From contig JARYHS010013631.1 of NCBI GenBank assembly GCA_031002005.1, positions 64,229,832 through 64,293,831 of the forward strand: a stretch of DNA of 64,000 nucleotides, written 5' to 3'. The notes under the pieces were generated by a model that was given only the letters and a program-made list of their open reading frames with translations, was not told the origin of the DNA and made no database searches. Shown piece after piece: positions 47,904 to 59,268 of this stretch. Position 1 is the first letter of the stretch. Every line of letters starts with the position of its first letter. The stretch is from Vandiemenella viatica (Eukaryota; Arthropoda; Insecta; Orthoptera; Morabidae). The position numbers and the translations under genes are program-made.

Positions 47904-47984
47904 GGAAAATGTAACTGGAATATTTGTTTATCGATTGATGAAACTAAGGAAAATGGAAGTTGGCTTCTTGGCAACATAAATAAT

Positions 47985-48760
47985 AAAGGAAAGGGAAATT
48001 AACCCACCACATACCAAACCTGATGGCTGCGATGAGAGAAAACATGAAAGGCAGACAAACAAATATACAATATTTTGGTAATGACCTTCTTCAAGTAGTA
48101 GAGAAACGGACCATTTGGTTTTGCACATGTGCGCACTTAGAACATCACCCAGTGATTGCCTAGGTAGTGAGATAAATGGTGGGGGAATGGCTACGCAGTA
48201 GACTATTGATATATCGGTAATGTCTTGAGATAATATATTGCAGGCAATGATAAAATGAATATATATAACAAGGGTACCTAGTACTGACGCAAAAAGTTAA
48301 AAAAAAAGGTGGAAAAGAGGGGGGAGGGGGACAAATGAAATAAATTAATTAAATTAAAAAGTGATGGGTTAAGCGGTTGGATTTTATTGGTGGTCAGGCC
48401 AGGTGGGTGTCTGGTATCCAGGATATTCTGGTATGCTAGTTCCCATCTCTGGAGTTCTGCTGCAGTGGTGCTGTTGGGGAAAACTCTGATTGCTCGCACA
48501 GTAAAGCAGTCATTGAGATTGTAGGAATCATGGCTGTTGGCATGTCCTGGTATTGGAAGGTACAAGTTGCGGGTGTTGACTGTTTGTCTGTGGCCATTCA
48601 TTCTGAGAGTTGCTATGTGGTGAGAACTATGTAAGAACTTGTGCAGCGATGGCAAGTTAGTTGAAATATGTCGCGAGTTGAACAGGTGGCATATCCATGA
48701 TGGGGAAAGTTTACCCTGTGATGGGATTAGAATATGTAGTGGTGGGTGGAAGCATGCTGC
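47985..48760 (-). pseudogene. PLE family C, C-terminal end and tail
   Basis: The minus-strand frame 48655-48278 gives NTRNLYLPIPGHANSHDSYN, then CFTVRAIRVFPN, ELQRWELAYQNILDTRHPPG, resembling the far C-terminal region of some Penelope-like proteins. Upstream (about 48760-48670), degenerate frames give CKTCSML and ITGKTFPI, which could be the start of a GIY-YIG region. Downstream, 48130-47985 carries the tail block shared with the fold-backs at 51.6, 54.8 and 60.2 kb. It is heavily decayed. Family assignment is an inference from remembered patterns. Confidence 0.45.
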
Positions 48761-49957
48761 ATGTTTTACAGTGAGGTGAACGATTCTTCACTTCTGCTCC
48801 AGTCTACCAACCACCAGCACAAGAACCAATAGTGAACTGGCCAGGAAATAACACTAAAAAAACACACTCGGACACCAACCTGTGGGTGCAGTATAGATGT
48901 AAATGCAATAGTTTCCACAACAAAAATGGTGCAGTAGTGATGATCACTCTTAGACACTCACAGATCAAAACCACTATTTCCAAAGAGGAACATAAACAAT
49001 TGGTTTATTTCAATAATTAAGTATAAAGTGTAGCATATCTCACAGATATTAAGTAATTATGTGATTTAACTTACTGACCGATTAATTTCAACAACCAGGT
49101 ATGGACCCATATCAAGAGGGTACTGACTGCTATGAGACAGAGCTCAGGTGCATCCAACACTATAGAGATTTGTAACTTCAATATGGCCACCGAAATGTGG
49201 TATACTCAACTTCCGGTTGTGCTCTAGCACTGTGTTTACATGTACTATCGTCACTACAAGGCTTATTAAAAAGGGAATTCTGCCTGTTAATCACTGCATC
49301 TATGGACGTTTGGTGATTTCGGTGAAAAATAAGGGTCTCAGTTATCATTTTTTCCAAAGATAAAGACCAGCATAAGTGGTGGAGTATACAACTGTGGCAT
49401 GGAATAACTCCAACAAAGTTTACCCGAATGCATAGTTATCATTTTGTTAAACTGGATTTTAATTCATCACTTGACAGCTGTGGTCAGTGGTTGCTTCATT
49501 TTCACGCTTTGAATTAAGTGATTGTATAAACCTTGTATGTGCCTCTGTTGGAAATCAATTATTTATGTTGTAGGTGTGTTTGATTATGGCATCATAATCT
49601 TCATTTGCTGTGGATTATTTACCTTTTTCTGCTACATTTTATAAGAAAATTATCTTTAAAAATATTTTAATCGACTAAAAATCTATTTAACTGACAAAAA
49701 AGTATTAAATAGTTTCGTCGAGGTAATTGTTTTCACCTGATATATATATAAAAAAAATATGTAGATTACAAAACTATGTTGCAGTTAAGATATTTCTCGG
49801 AAGTTCAACGATCCATAACATCAGCAGCATTTTACAGAAAGGTAAAAAAACCAGTAGTTAAAACTTCAAATGGTTCCAAGACTAAATTTGCCGTCAATCG
49901 ACACACATTTTGCAGACAACCACCAACACGGACCAATCTTTCAAATTCAACAAAAGG

Positions 49958-49995
<38 letters not shown>

Positions 49996-50430
49996 AATGG
50001 CCGATGTTACGTATCTTTGTAAAATATCAAAAATTTATTTTCAGCGTTAGCACAAAACTTGTTAAACCAATCTTTGGGAAATTAGAATACAGAATAACAA
50101 GTTCAACTTAAAACAATAATTGATTGAAGTTCAGGAGTTTTTTCTCCTATATTACCTGTAAATACAAATCAAAAACTATTCTAAAAACAGTGATAAAAAC
50201 ACTTTGGCCTAAAATCAGACATTTATAATTTTAAAATGATTTCAAGCAGTTCAAAACGAGTAGTGAAACTCTGGCAAGAGACAGATTTAAGCGGTAAATT
50301 CAAGGCTTAATTGGCTTTGATGGTTTGAATTCTTACCTGTTAATCAATTCTTGCCTAGTGTACTTCTACAGATTACGTGCTCTGGTTTTAAAAAGTAGTT
50401 ACTTCAGTTTTTTAACTGTTAAATTCTTGT
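48761..50430. other. Unassigned sequence with a 31-base A run
   Basis: No gene supported. A 31-base A tract at 49963-49993 directly follows a short ORF (49776-49964) without motifs; it may be a retroposed piece but I cannot identify a source. Confidence 0.4.
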
Positions 50431-50479
50431 AGAGGCTGCATGACAAATGAAAATAAATGCACAGTGGTCAAGCGGAAGT

Positions 50480-51000
50480 TAACAATACCACACTTTGCAT
50501 GGTGGCACTGCATTGTATGGCGTTGCTCACACAAAGGAAATAGCGTACAAAACACTAGTGCGTCTGCATTTGGAATACTGTTGTGGAATTTGGGATCCGT
50601 ATTGCAAGGGACTGATTGACACATTAGAGAAAGTACAAAGGAGAGCCGCTCGATTCGTGACTGCCAGTTACAGTCCTTACGTAAGTGTCACAGAGCTGAT
50701 ATGTGGGTGGGCTGGGAATGTTTGGCAGACAGACATCGTTTTCATTTGAATTTGTTGGAGAATATGCGAAAATCTTTAATTTACGAGTGCAACGAAATAC
50801 TTCTTCCGCCAACCTATTTAGGTCGCAATTACAGGAGGGATAAGATTCGAGAAATAAGATGCCGTACTGATACATTTACGTATTCCTTCTTTCCTCGTTC
50901 TGTTCGGGATTGGAATGCACAGAATTAGGATTGGTGCTTAGCACCTTCTGCCACCCACAGTATTTGTGATTTGCAGAGTATAGAAGTAGATGTAGATGTG
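50480..51000 (+). pseudogene. CR1/L2-like LINE C-terminal end and 3' tail
   Basis: From about 50530: AYKTLVRLHLEYCCGIWDPY, TLEKVQRRAARFVT and SVTEL, then in a shifted frame RHRFHLNLLENMRKSLIYE, LLPPTYLGRNYRRDKIREI and YSFFPRSVRDWN. These are the classic final blocks of CR1/L2-group ORF2. The 3' UTR is short and ends at gcagagtatagaagtagatgtagatgt, the same tail as in the copy at 54.4 kb. One frameshift is present. It is a 5'-truncated copy. Confidence 0.8.
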
Positions 51001-51269
51001 ACGAAAAACTAAACTAATAAGTTACAGAGCTCTATAGCTTAATCTGCCAAAAGCTCATGTGCATTTGTCCTACTGACAGCCATAGATCAGAACTCGGGTG
51101 TATCTGCTGTACTGGCAGCTATGGGTCAGAACTCAGGTGCATCTGATATCCAGCGCACTACCACATCGCAAATCTATGGAAATAGTACCATCTCAACCCC
51201 AATCCTGAACTATGTCCAAAGCTAGCAGAAATCAAGTCCACATAAAACCCCAGCAAACAAATGCTTAAT

Positions 51270-51480
51270 AAAATTGCTTAACTAGAGAGTGAGATTCTTT
51301 ACGAACTGCCTGTTTGCAGTAGGGTTCTGGAACAAGTTATATGCTCAAATATTCTGAAGTTTTTAAATGAAAATGAATTGCTCATACCAAACCAACATGG
51401 ATTTCAGAATAACAGTTGTGTGAAACACAACAGGCCCTATTTTGATGCAAGATCACAAGCTGATGTAACATTTTTGATTT
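51270..51480 (+). pseudogene. CR1/L2-like LINE reverse transcriptase N-terminal piece
   Basis: Plus-strand translation gives SRVLEQVICSNILKFLNENE, then LLIPNQHGFQNN, the RT block just upstream of the catalytic domain in CR1/L2-group LINEs. It is a short broken fragment. It may originally have been continuous with the RT remnants at 53.5-54.4 kb, with the fold-back at 51.58-51.91 kb inserted between. Confidence 0.6.
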
Positions 51481-51576
51481 CTCAGGAAGCTTTTGTCATG
51501 TATCAGTAATCTTGCTAATAACCACTCAGAAAGGGGTCTATCGCATGTAGTTAAACAGTAACGGACTTTAATAAAC

Positions 51577-51914
51577 ATTTTCTTCACAGTAGTCACCAAA
51601 GTTGAAGGCAGCGACGGGAGAGGAACACAAATCACGAACACACAAATATACGCAATATTTCGGTCTTAATCCTTCTTCATGTTGTAACAAACATTGACGT
51701 GTGCACACCTCCCGAACCACGTGACTCATTCTCTTTAACATGAAGAGGGTTTAAGACCGAAATATTGTGTATATTTGTGTGTTCGTGATTTATGTTCTTC
51801 TCCCGTTGCTGCCTTCAACTTTGGTGAGTGATGAGTCATTTTCCCTTTCCTTGTAATTTATATTGCCTAAAGCCATTTCCTTTTTCCTTTGTTTAATTAT
51901 TTTCTTCACAGTAG
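51577..51914. mobile_element. Fold-back made of PLE family C tails, 16-bp TSD
   Basis: attttcttcacagtag is repeated at 51577-51592 and 51899-51914. Between the two lie inverted arms of about 89 bp (51594-51682 and 51738-51826) with blocks caccaaagttgaaggcagc, atcacgaacacacaaatat and gaccgaaatattg. The unit continues on the right to about 51898. The same tail sequence lies downstream of the PLE remnant at 48 kb. This looks like a PLE insertion reduced to an inverted tail plus a direct tail. Confidence 0.7.
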
Positions 51915-53535
51915 AACACGTTTAACTAGATTTTAAACCATTTTAGCAAAGAAAATAAAATTTATAAAGAATAATTTCTCAAAAGTTAATAGATTTTTCC
52001 ACATCCATTTCCAATAATAAAGCATGAAATTATGGTCAATTTGATATGTAATATGTACAGGGTAGTAATTTTTTCTAAAGATATATGTCAATTTTAAGCA
52101 TCACATGTGCTTGGATAGAGCGAAATATAAACAGTTTAAATTTTTGATAAAATTTCAATATGACAGGTTGTTTTCAGCATAGCTAGAAGTATTCTGAATA
52201 AAAACTTGAGTAGTTAAGTAAATTCTAAGTATGTTTTTAGTAAAGTAAAGAAAAATCAAAATCTCGAGTAAAATAGGCAGAAAGCGATAAATATGTGCAG
52301 AAAATGGAGAAAATTCTGGGGATTATGAATATAGCAACAATTTTATGAAAAGCTCAAAATTTAGGGGAGAAAATTAGGATTGTAGAAGTTTAACTGTAGA
52401 ACCGTTGTTTGAATTCCCACGCTTAAGATGCTTACACCACGAAGAGAAATCAAGATTTAATAGAAGCACTGCTGAGAAGTAAATTGGAGTCTCAAAAATT
52501 TAAACAAATTTCCGTATGTAACATGTAAAATACAGCCTGAAAACAGTAGTATTTAGGCAGATATTAATATTAGAAGATTCAGTCTAACGTCACAACAAAG
52601 GGAAATGTATGGCACACTTTTAGTGAATCATAGTTTATGCCTCGGATAAGATAGGTAGAGCAATGTAACATACACTAAATGATAGGGAAAATTTCAATAA
52701 GAAATTTTGGCAGAGGACTAAGTATCCTAAAATATATTAGCAGAAAACTGAAACATGACTAATAGAGGGTATAATGGACAAAATGTACAATTTAGGTTGT
52801 CATAGGTAAATAGGGACAGAAAAATCGAGGCTTCATCCTGTTAAAATCTCAGATGTATAGGAGCAAATTGAAAGGCTGAGGAGATTTTCCAGCCTCAAGT
52901 CTCTTATAAATAGTCAGCCATGCTGTCATCTTTGACACAGTTCGGCAGCTTTTGACATGGTAGGACACGTGTTTGAATGGCTTAATAAGAGTGTAGCTAC
53001 AGTCTACATTGCGCAGAGTGTTTGGGACTTACCATCATCATACATGCAGCAGTCAATAGTGAACTACTTCAAAGATTACTATGAACTAAATAGATTTTCT
53101 AAGGCTTTCATTAGCTTTCAGGAGAGATGTGAAAGCTTCACCGAAGTTGTGGACTTGAATGAGTTAGTTGAATCTAACCTGCTGTCTTCATTTATGGAAG
53201 TGTATGTCAGATACCTTTCCTTATAACTGATACCAGTTAAGTTACAAAAGTTTTTCAGAATATACAGTTCTCAATAAAGAGACTCTTTTTCATTGTTAAC
53301 TGTTACAGGTAAAATTAATAACTTGGCAATCGATGTATAAGAAACCTCATAACTTACAAATCCAATTTGTGTAGTATAAACTGTATCAGTAATGGTCAGA
53401 GCTTCAAGCAATCAGCAGTGTATCCATAACCCCCAATAAGCAGGTAGCCTGACACTTTCAACTTTGTATCACACAATCACACCTTTTAGTAAAGATTCAA
53501 GCTTTCCATATATCCAATAAAATCTATGAATGGAT
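51915..53535. other. Unassigned sequence; one 89-codon ORF of unknown origin
   Basis: ORF 52957-53226 (VATVYIAQSVWDLPSSYMQQ, then IVNYFKDYYEL) vaguely resembles the C-terminal region of pogo/Tigger transposases, but the match is too weak to assert. The rest is AT-rich without features. Confidence 0.35.
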
Positions 53536-53539
53536 ACAA

Positions 53540-54440
53540 GATTTTCTAACTGGTCGGTCGCAGTATGCTATTGCTGACAGAGCAGCTTCTACTAATCTGG
53601 CCTGCAACAAAATGTAACAGAAACTCTTCTTTTATTAATGTTTATAAACAATCATGGAGACAATGTGGACAATAGTTTGTAATTGTTCACTGATGATGCA
53701 GTATCTAAAAAAAAAAAAGGAAGAAATTTTGCCAACTGCTTAGAGTTCAACACAATCTGGACACTATTTCAGCATGGTGAGGTTAATGGCAACTTACAGT
53801 AAATTGCACAAAGCGTGAGGCAATGTTCATAACAAAAAATAAATTAAAAAAATGATGCGTTTGTTCAAGAGTAAAAAGTTATTGACATGGTTGATTCCCT
53901 GAAGTATTTGAGTGTAACTGCACACAGCAACATTAAATTGGACTTGCACATAGCTTCAGTTATAGATAGAGCTAATTCTAGGCCGCAATTCATAAGCCAA
54001 ATTTTGAAGAATTGTAAATGCATTCACATTTGGACTACTGTCGTGCCATTTGTGATATGCATCACAAGGGAGTGATTAGTAGTATTGATAATTTACAGAG
54101 AAATGTCACTTGATTCAAGACAGCTTGTCACAGTGCGTAGGGAATTGTCACAGTATTGGAACATATATTGGTCTGGGATTGCCTGGCAGACTACATAGGT
54201 TTCATTTGAATTTATTTGCAAACTTGTGAACACCACCTTCCATTATAAATGCAACAAAATACTTATTCCACCAAGTTATTTGGGTATCAATGATAGGATA
54301 GATAACATTACAGAAATAGGTGACATTCAAGTTTTGAATACATTAGTTTTTATAATGCTGCTCAAATGAATTCTTTTTTCCCCACATGCTACCCACAATT
54401 TCGTGGATTACAGAGTACAGATGTAGATGTTGATACACAG
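53540..54440 (+). pseudogene. CR1/L2-like LINE, heavily decayed, with 3' tail
   Basis: Broken frames give FTDDAVS (catalytic FADD region, near 53690), then KREAMFITKNK, FPEVFECNCT, and the C-terminal blocks HSHLDYCRAICDM (near 54020) and FFPTCYPQF. It ends with ggattacagagtacagatgtagatgttgat, matching the tail at 50.95-51.0 kb. Many stops. It is the same LINE family as the 50.5 kb copy. Confidence 0.65.
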
Positions 54441-54779
54441 GGAAGGCCTCTGTTCTTTCAGTACAAATACTATTTACAGTTTTACACCTATCCCTTCGCA
54501 ATACTATAGTCATTTTATTTTATCTTGCTTCTCAAATTTCACCATGTCATAACACAATGACGTAGCAGAATTATTGTTGTTTTTACATCCAATGTATTAA
54601 AGTGTGGAGAAAGGGTCATAAGAAAGCAAAACTTTGATTTCAAGTTTACACCAATGCTTAATATACTGGGATTTCCTAAGTTATTTTGACTAAATTTGCA
54701 ACAGTTTTTTTTTATGTATGCAATAACTTGAGTGTTGATGACCTGATAAAACAAAATTTTGTTTTTAATATGGTAAAGG

Positions 54780-54960
54780 AAGACAAAATAAACACATCAC
54801 TCACCAAAAATAGAATAGAGGGGGCTTCAGCAATAAAATACAGTTATAAGTTTCTACTTTTATGAGTAAGGCCATGGTCCAAAATAGAGTGTTTTTTGTA
54901 GTGTTTTGTCACCGCTTTCAATTTTAGGTGAATGATGAGTTTATTTTCTCTTTGATTTCT
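54780..54960. repeat. Degenerate fold-back of the PLE family C tail type
   Basis: aaaataaacacatcactcacc at about 54786 is inverted against ggtgaatgatgagtttatttt at about 54927. Both resemble the tail arms at 51.6-51.8 kb. The copia element is inserted immediately beside it. Confidence 0.4.
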
Positions 54961-54965
54961 GTATT

Positions 54966-55107
54966 TATTAAAACACGTCCGTTTCACGGTTAAGCAAGAA
55001 TGCAACAGCACATCTTCTGTTTTATTCACCACAGAGAATATACAATATCCATGGACAGCATAGATACTTAGACTAAGACAATTTTATTTCGATATCATAT
55101 TATAACA
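54966..55107 (-). repeat. copia 3' LTR (142 bp)
   Basis: Identical over its whole length to 57839-57980. Preceded (plus strand) by the gtatt TSD and followed by the polypurine tract. Confidence 0.97.
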
Positions 55108-55119
55108 CCCCCACTATAT
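55108..55119 (-). promoter_or_regulatory. Polypurine tract
   Basis: Minus strand ATATAGTGGGGG directly before the 3' LTR; the plus-strand DNA primer site in reverse transcription. Confidence 0.7.
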
Positions 55120-55146
55120 CGAAATAAGCGACAGCCTCACAAAACA

Positions 55147-57746
55147 TTACAATTTATTACTTAATAATCCTATTTGTCTCCATAAGTTTGTAATGTTTGG
55201 GGCACACAGAGCTTTTGTGAGCAAGTCAGCTGGCATTTCAGCAGTTTGCATGTATTCAAGCTTAATAGGCCTACATTTTTTTAATACAGCATCGCGGACA
55301 AAAAACGTAACGAACATCAATATGTTTAGACCTCTGTGCATTTGCTGACTACTTGTAAGCTTCAATGCACTCTGACTGTCACTAAAAATAGTAATCATAC
55401 ACAAATTGCCCGTGATTTCAAATAACAGATTTCTTAAATATACTGCCTCTCTAGAAGCATCTGACAAAGCCATATATTCTGCTTCAGTGCTTGAGAGAGC
55501 TACAGTTTTTTGTTTTGTTTTCTACTTTCCCATGAAATAGCAGAACCAGACATTACAAAACAGAAATCTGTACAAGACCGTCTGTCTACAGTGTCAGTTG
55601 CCTAGTAAGCATCTACAAATCCTTGTAATTCTACCTTTTCAATTTCAAAACATGCTTTCACAATTATTTACTTTGTAACCCTCTGGTAAATGCACGCAAA
55701 TATCTTCTTTAGATAGCCATTTAAAAAATCTGAGGTTACATCTAAGTGCCAAATGCCTAACAATAATTGTGCATTAATTGCAAATAAAAGGTCACTATGT
55801 AAAGGTTTCATGATAATCTACACCTGCTATTTGGCAAAAACATTTAGACACTGACCTAGCACGGTATCACACTTTATCATCACTTTCAAACCTTTCTTAT
55901 TCAAACACCCACTTGCACTGCACTTGCTGTTGAAGCCATCAGCCTCGCCTCCAGGGCTTTGATGCGATTCTCCTGTCTGACCATAACTGCCTTCATCTTC
56001 TGCATCACTTGCTGGAATTCTCTGACGATATCATCAGGAACAGAGCTGCCTTCTTCTTTACAGGATACACTTAATAAAGTTGTACCATATCTTTGAAGCG
56101 GTTTCCTTATTCTTTTAGGCAATGTCTTAATTCCCACACTCTCAGCTGCAGTACTTTCTTCCAAGTTATCTCGACCTTCCACTTCAGCATAGTCTGATTG
56201 AGATGATTTCAGTAATTCTGGTTTGCCTGTTACTGTCAACTGTTCTTCCTGAGCAGACTCCCCCACTGAAACTGATTTCAGTAATTCTGGTTTGTCTGTT
56301 ACTGTCAATTGTCCTTCTTGACAGACTCCCCACTGAAACACTTATTTCTTCAATATTTTTGAAGGAAAGTCTTGACTGTTTTCCCTCACAGCACAGGATA
56401 CAACTGTTTTTTCCGCGTCTGAAAGTTATCAGGATAACTAAGTCCATCAACCACGCCAGACTTCATTTTATTCATATCTGCACTATTTATATGACCGAGT
56501 CTTCGGTGCCACGTATAACCATCAGTTAATACAGGAGCAGCCAATAAACTGTGCTCACTTTTCATTTTTTGTTTTACCTTCAACTTGTAAACACCACAAA
56601 TAAGTTCTCCTATAGCCACCAATTCACCGTTCATATTATGTATGAAACAATTCTGTGAATCGAAATGAACTTTATTACCGTTCTTTATGAGTTCACTCAC
56701 TGATAAGAGGTTAGTCGTCAGACTTGGCACACACAATGCATTTTTCACAGTAATATCATAACCACAATCTGAAGTTATTTCTACATCGCTGGTACACAGC
56801 ACAGGTACTTTGGTTTTGTCAGCGATAATAACTTCTGGTTCACTTGACGAATAAAATGCATTTTTTATCCAATGTTCATTCGGCGTCATATGAGAACTTG
56901 CGCCGGAGTCAATATACCAATATTGTTTACCAAACTTGCCGGATAGAAAAACAACACTAAATGCATTGGATTGCTTAGGTTCATCTGATTTCACCAGAAA
57001 AGGACATTGATTCCTGTAATGCCCACTCCGTTTACACCTGTAACAAGTGATGGATTTAACTCCTGTCATTTTAACATTTGACTTCTCCGCGACGTAGTTT
57101 CCGCTTTTGTTTTGTCTGTTGGCAGTCTTGCTTCTATGGTTCAGCCAACCTTTGGAAGCGAAAGCGGTTTTTGTCTCCTGATTCATTCGAATCTGACATT
57201 TCCATATCGATCAATTTTGTCTTGATAACATCCGCCGTAATAGGAATCCCGGAATGTTCAATCGCCATGATCATTGGTGAAAATCGTTCTGGTAAACCTG
57301 CCAGTAACAACGAGCCAATCCATTCGTCGTTTATACCAAATCCAGTTCCACTTAATATTTGCGATGTCTCAATAATATCTGTCACATACGACGTCATTGA
57401 ATCACAATTATCAAGCCTGATTGATATAAGATGACGAAGTAAGGTTATTCTTCGTGTAAACCCGGAATCGTCAAACATAGTTTTAAGCTGCGCCCATAGC
57501 TCCTTCGTTGTTTTAGCTTGCTTTATAGTGCACATACAACGCTGGATCAATTGTAAGAATCAGCTTCGCTTTCGCCTTTGCATCATCTGCGGCTGCAGTG
57601 CTAGTACTTCCTTCTTCCTTTATTAAGCCGGACATGCCTTCTAACACCAACATATTCTCCGCTGCAAAAGCCCATACATCGTAGTTGTCTCTGCCTTTAA
57701 GCTTAGGCACGTTAACTACAAAATTCGAAGCCATCTTCAAGCGCAT
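55147..57746 (-). pseudogene. copia gag-pol, frameshifted and deleted
   Basis: gag starts at 57746 (or ATG 57734: MASNFVVNVPKLKGRDNYDV) and shifts frame near 57.53 and 57.15 kb. CCHC knuckle CYRCKRSGHYRNQC is near 57.03 kb. Protease active site is WYIDSGASSHMT near 56.92 kb. The integrase-proximal WHRRLGHINSADM is near 56.49 kb. The integrase core is deleted between about 56.40 and 56.34 kb. A post-integrase linker (KRIRKPLQRYG) contains two tandem ~69-bp units (56213-56340). Only scraps of RT survive (AGVDYHETFT near 55.83 kb, HLPEGYKVNN near 55.67 kb). RNase H region: SWESRKQ, SDASREAVYLRNLLFEITGN, FSDSQSALKLTSS and EMPADLLTKAL (to 55147). Confidence 0.92.
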
Positions 57747-57824
57747 AACTAATTATTTATAAGATTACGACTTTTCCGTATTCTGTTTACGGGAATAGCG
57801 AAGAAAATAACTCTGGGGCACAGT

Positions 57825-57838
57825 CTGGGCCCATAACC
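57825..57838 (-). promoter_or_regulatory. Primer binding site, initiator tRNA-Met half-molecule type
   Basis: The minus strand reads GGTTATGGGCCCAG directly after the 5' LTR. It is complementary to the anticodon arm of initiator tRNA-Met (CTGGGCCCATAACC). Priming by this internal tRNA site is known for Drosophila copia and relatives. Confidence 0.85.
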
Positions 57839-57980
57839 TATTAAAACACGTCCGTTTCACGGTTAAGCAAGAATGCAACAGCACATCTTCTGTTTTATTC
57901 ACCACAGAGAATATACAATATCCATGGACAGCATAGATACTTAGACTAAGACAATTTTATTTCGATATCATATTATAACA
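57839..57980 (-). repeat. copia 5' LTR (142 bp)
   Basis: Identical to the other LTR. Followed (plus strand) by the gtatt TSD. Promoter elements are presumably within it, but I see no clear TATA box. Confidence 0.97.
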
Positions 57981-57985
57981 GTATT

Positions 57986-59268
57986 AATATTGCCTTCTCT
58001 TTCATTGTTGCTAAAACTTTGTTGCTGCATTGCTTGTTGTTGACTTCAGTGTAATTAAGTTATTATGATGGTCAAAATCCTGTTCTAAGAACCTTATTTA
58101 AGACACCTTTCTTATAATTCTTAATAACTGAAACACACACATGCCATTTACCAACATCTGTTAATGGACACAAACAGTTCTGTTAAATTTCAAAACAACT
58201 TGCCAAACTTGTAGTTTGGTATCACACTAAATGACATTTTTGTTGAATGAAGAGGCTCAAATAATAATAGTAATAAAAATATCACGAAATATAGAATTAC
58301 TAAGTTTATGTTCCAATTTATCATTTTTGATAAAATTTAAGTGATAGCCTTTTATACCCAGGATTATCTGATAAGTCTGTTTCTTATTGAAACATCTGTC
58401 CCATACATAATTACGTAGTCTCTTTAACTCCTATAACTCGGCTAGTCACCCGAGAACGTTATTTATATATATCTGTCCCATACTTAATTTTCATGTGGGT
58501 GACAAGTATTGCAATCAATTTTTATAACTCATTAAATGAATAGTTTAATTTACACAATAACTACTGGATTTTAATGAGTACTCACCATTTTTTATAATTT
58601 TCTACCATCATAAAAACTTAAAATTAAATCAACAACAGTTAATCAAGACGGAGAAGACTGGAAAGCTTCTATGACCCTTACACTCTGCTGAAAGATTAGA
58701 TTCTGACTACAAGCTTCTTAAAAAAATAATTAAAGCCAGAAACAAGAAAGAAATGGCATTTCATCTTTGACTGGCATTGTTAATTATTTTTACTATAGAC
58801 ACTGCAGCAAAAAAAGTTTCCAATCAACCACTATGTTACACATAATTAAACTAAGATCAACAATTTAATAATGATTATATTGATTTGCTGAAATTATGTG
58901 GTATGAATCATAGTTTATGTTAGCTGTGAGGTTATAAGGCAACTTTGAAATTCACCCTAAAGCAAAAGTTATGACTGTTTCAGATTTTTGCCTTACATAC
59001 ACATTCATCTTTCATGACTGTGCACCAATACACTTTGAGAGAAAACAAGGGCCAATCCATCCAACCTAATTTAAAAGTGTTTACTTTACAAAGTAATAAC
59101 AACCTCAAAGATGATAGAAGCCAGTATCCACGGCAAATTATCTCAGAAAAAAACCCAGTAATTATAGGGTGTGTAGCAAACAAATTAAATTTACAGGTGT
59201 CAACCATAGAATATGTTGATTTTATGGTATAATATAAGAAAAGTAAAACAACAATAGGTTTCCCTTAC
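57986..59268. other. Unassigned, probably intronic
   Basis: AT-rich with no ORF or repeat I can assign. It lies downstream of the 59.3 kb exon on the minus strand. Confidence 0.4.

Larger units (their letters stand above)
39179..47918 (-). mobile_element. I-clade LINE, near full length, with a PLE nested inside
   Basis: A 15-bp direct repeat ggaaaatgtaactgg lies at 39179-39193 and 47904-47918 and is the target-site duplication. Minus-strand order is: 5' UTR (47903-47398, plus a few bases after the nested element), gag ORF (44617-43268), ORF2 (43266-39573), 3' UTR (39572-39194) ending in a CAA-repeat tail. Without the nested PLE the element is about 5.95 kb. RNase H after RT and three gag CCHC knuckles place it in the I superfamily. 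The PLE (44624-47397) interrupts the 5' UTR 6 bases before the gag ATG. The last part of the 3' UTR, gctaatgacctcgttgtcgacg, resembles the tail of SINE family 1. Stops and one frameshift show that the copy is not active. Confidence 0.93.
54961..57985 (-). mobile_element. Ty1/copia retrotransposon, internally deleted, identical LTRs
   Basis: 5-bp TSD gtatt (54961-54965 and 57981-57985) flanks a 3,015-bp element with two identical 142-bp LTRs (54966-55107, 57839-57980), beginning TGTTATAATATG on the minus strand. The primer binding site adjoins the 5' LTR and a purine tract adjoins the 3' LTR. gag, protease and the integrase N-terminal zinc-finger region are present. Most of the integrase core and most of the RT are deleted, while the RNase H end remains. 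Identical LTRs beside a badly damaged interior suggest that a defective copy was recently mobilised by enzymes supplied in trans, or that LTRs were homogenised. Confidence 0.95.

Noticed and set aside
51660..51765. Hammerhead-like gaagagggtt..gaccgaaa motif in PLE family C tails
   Set aside because: The required CTGANGA core is not intact (ATGAAGA), so I did not call a ribozyme; it may be a decayed one.
52957..53226. pogo/Tigger transposase C-terminus
   Set aside because: Similarity was an impression from a few residues; no catalytic region or terminal repeats.
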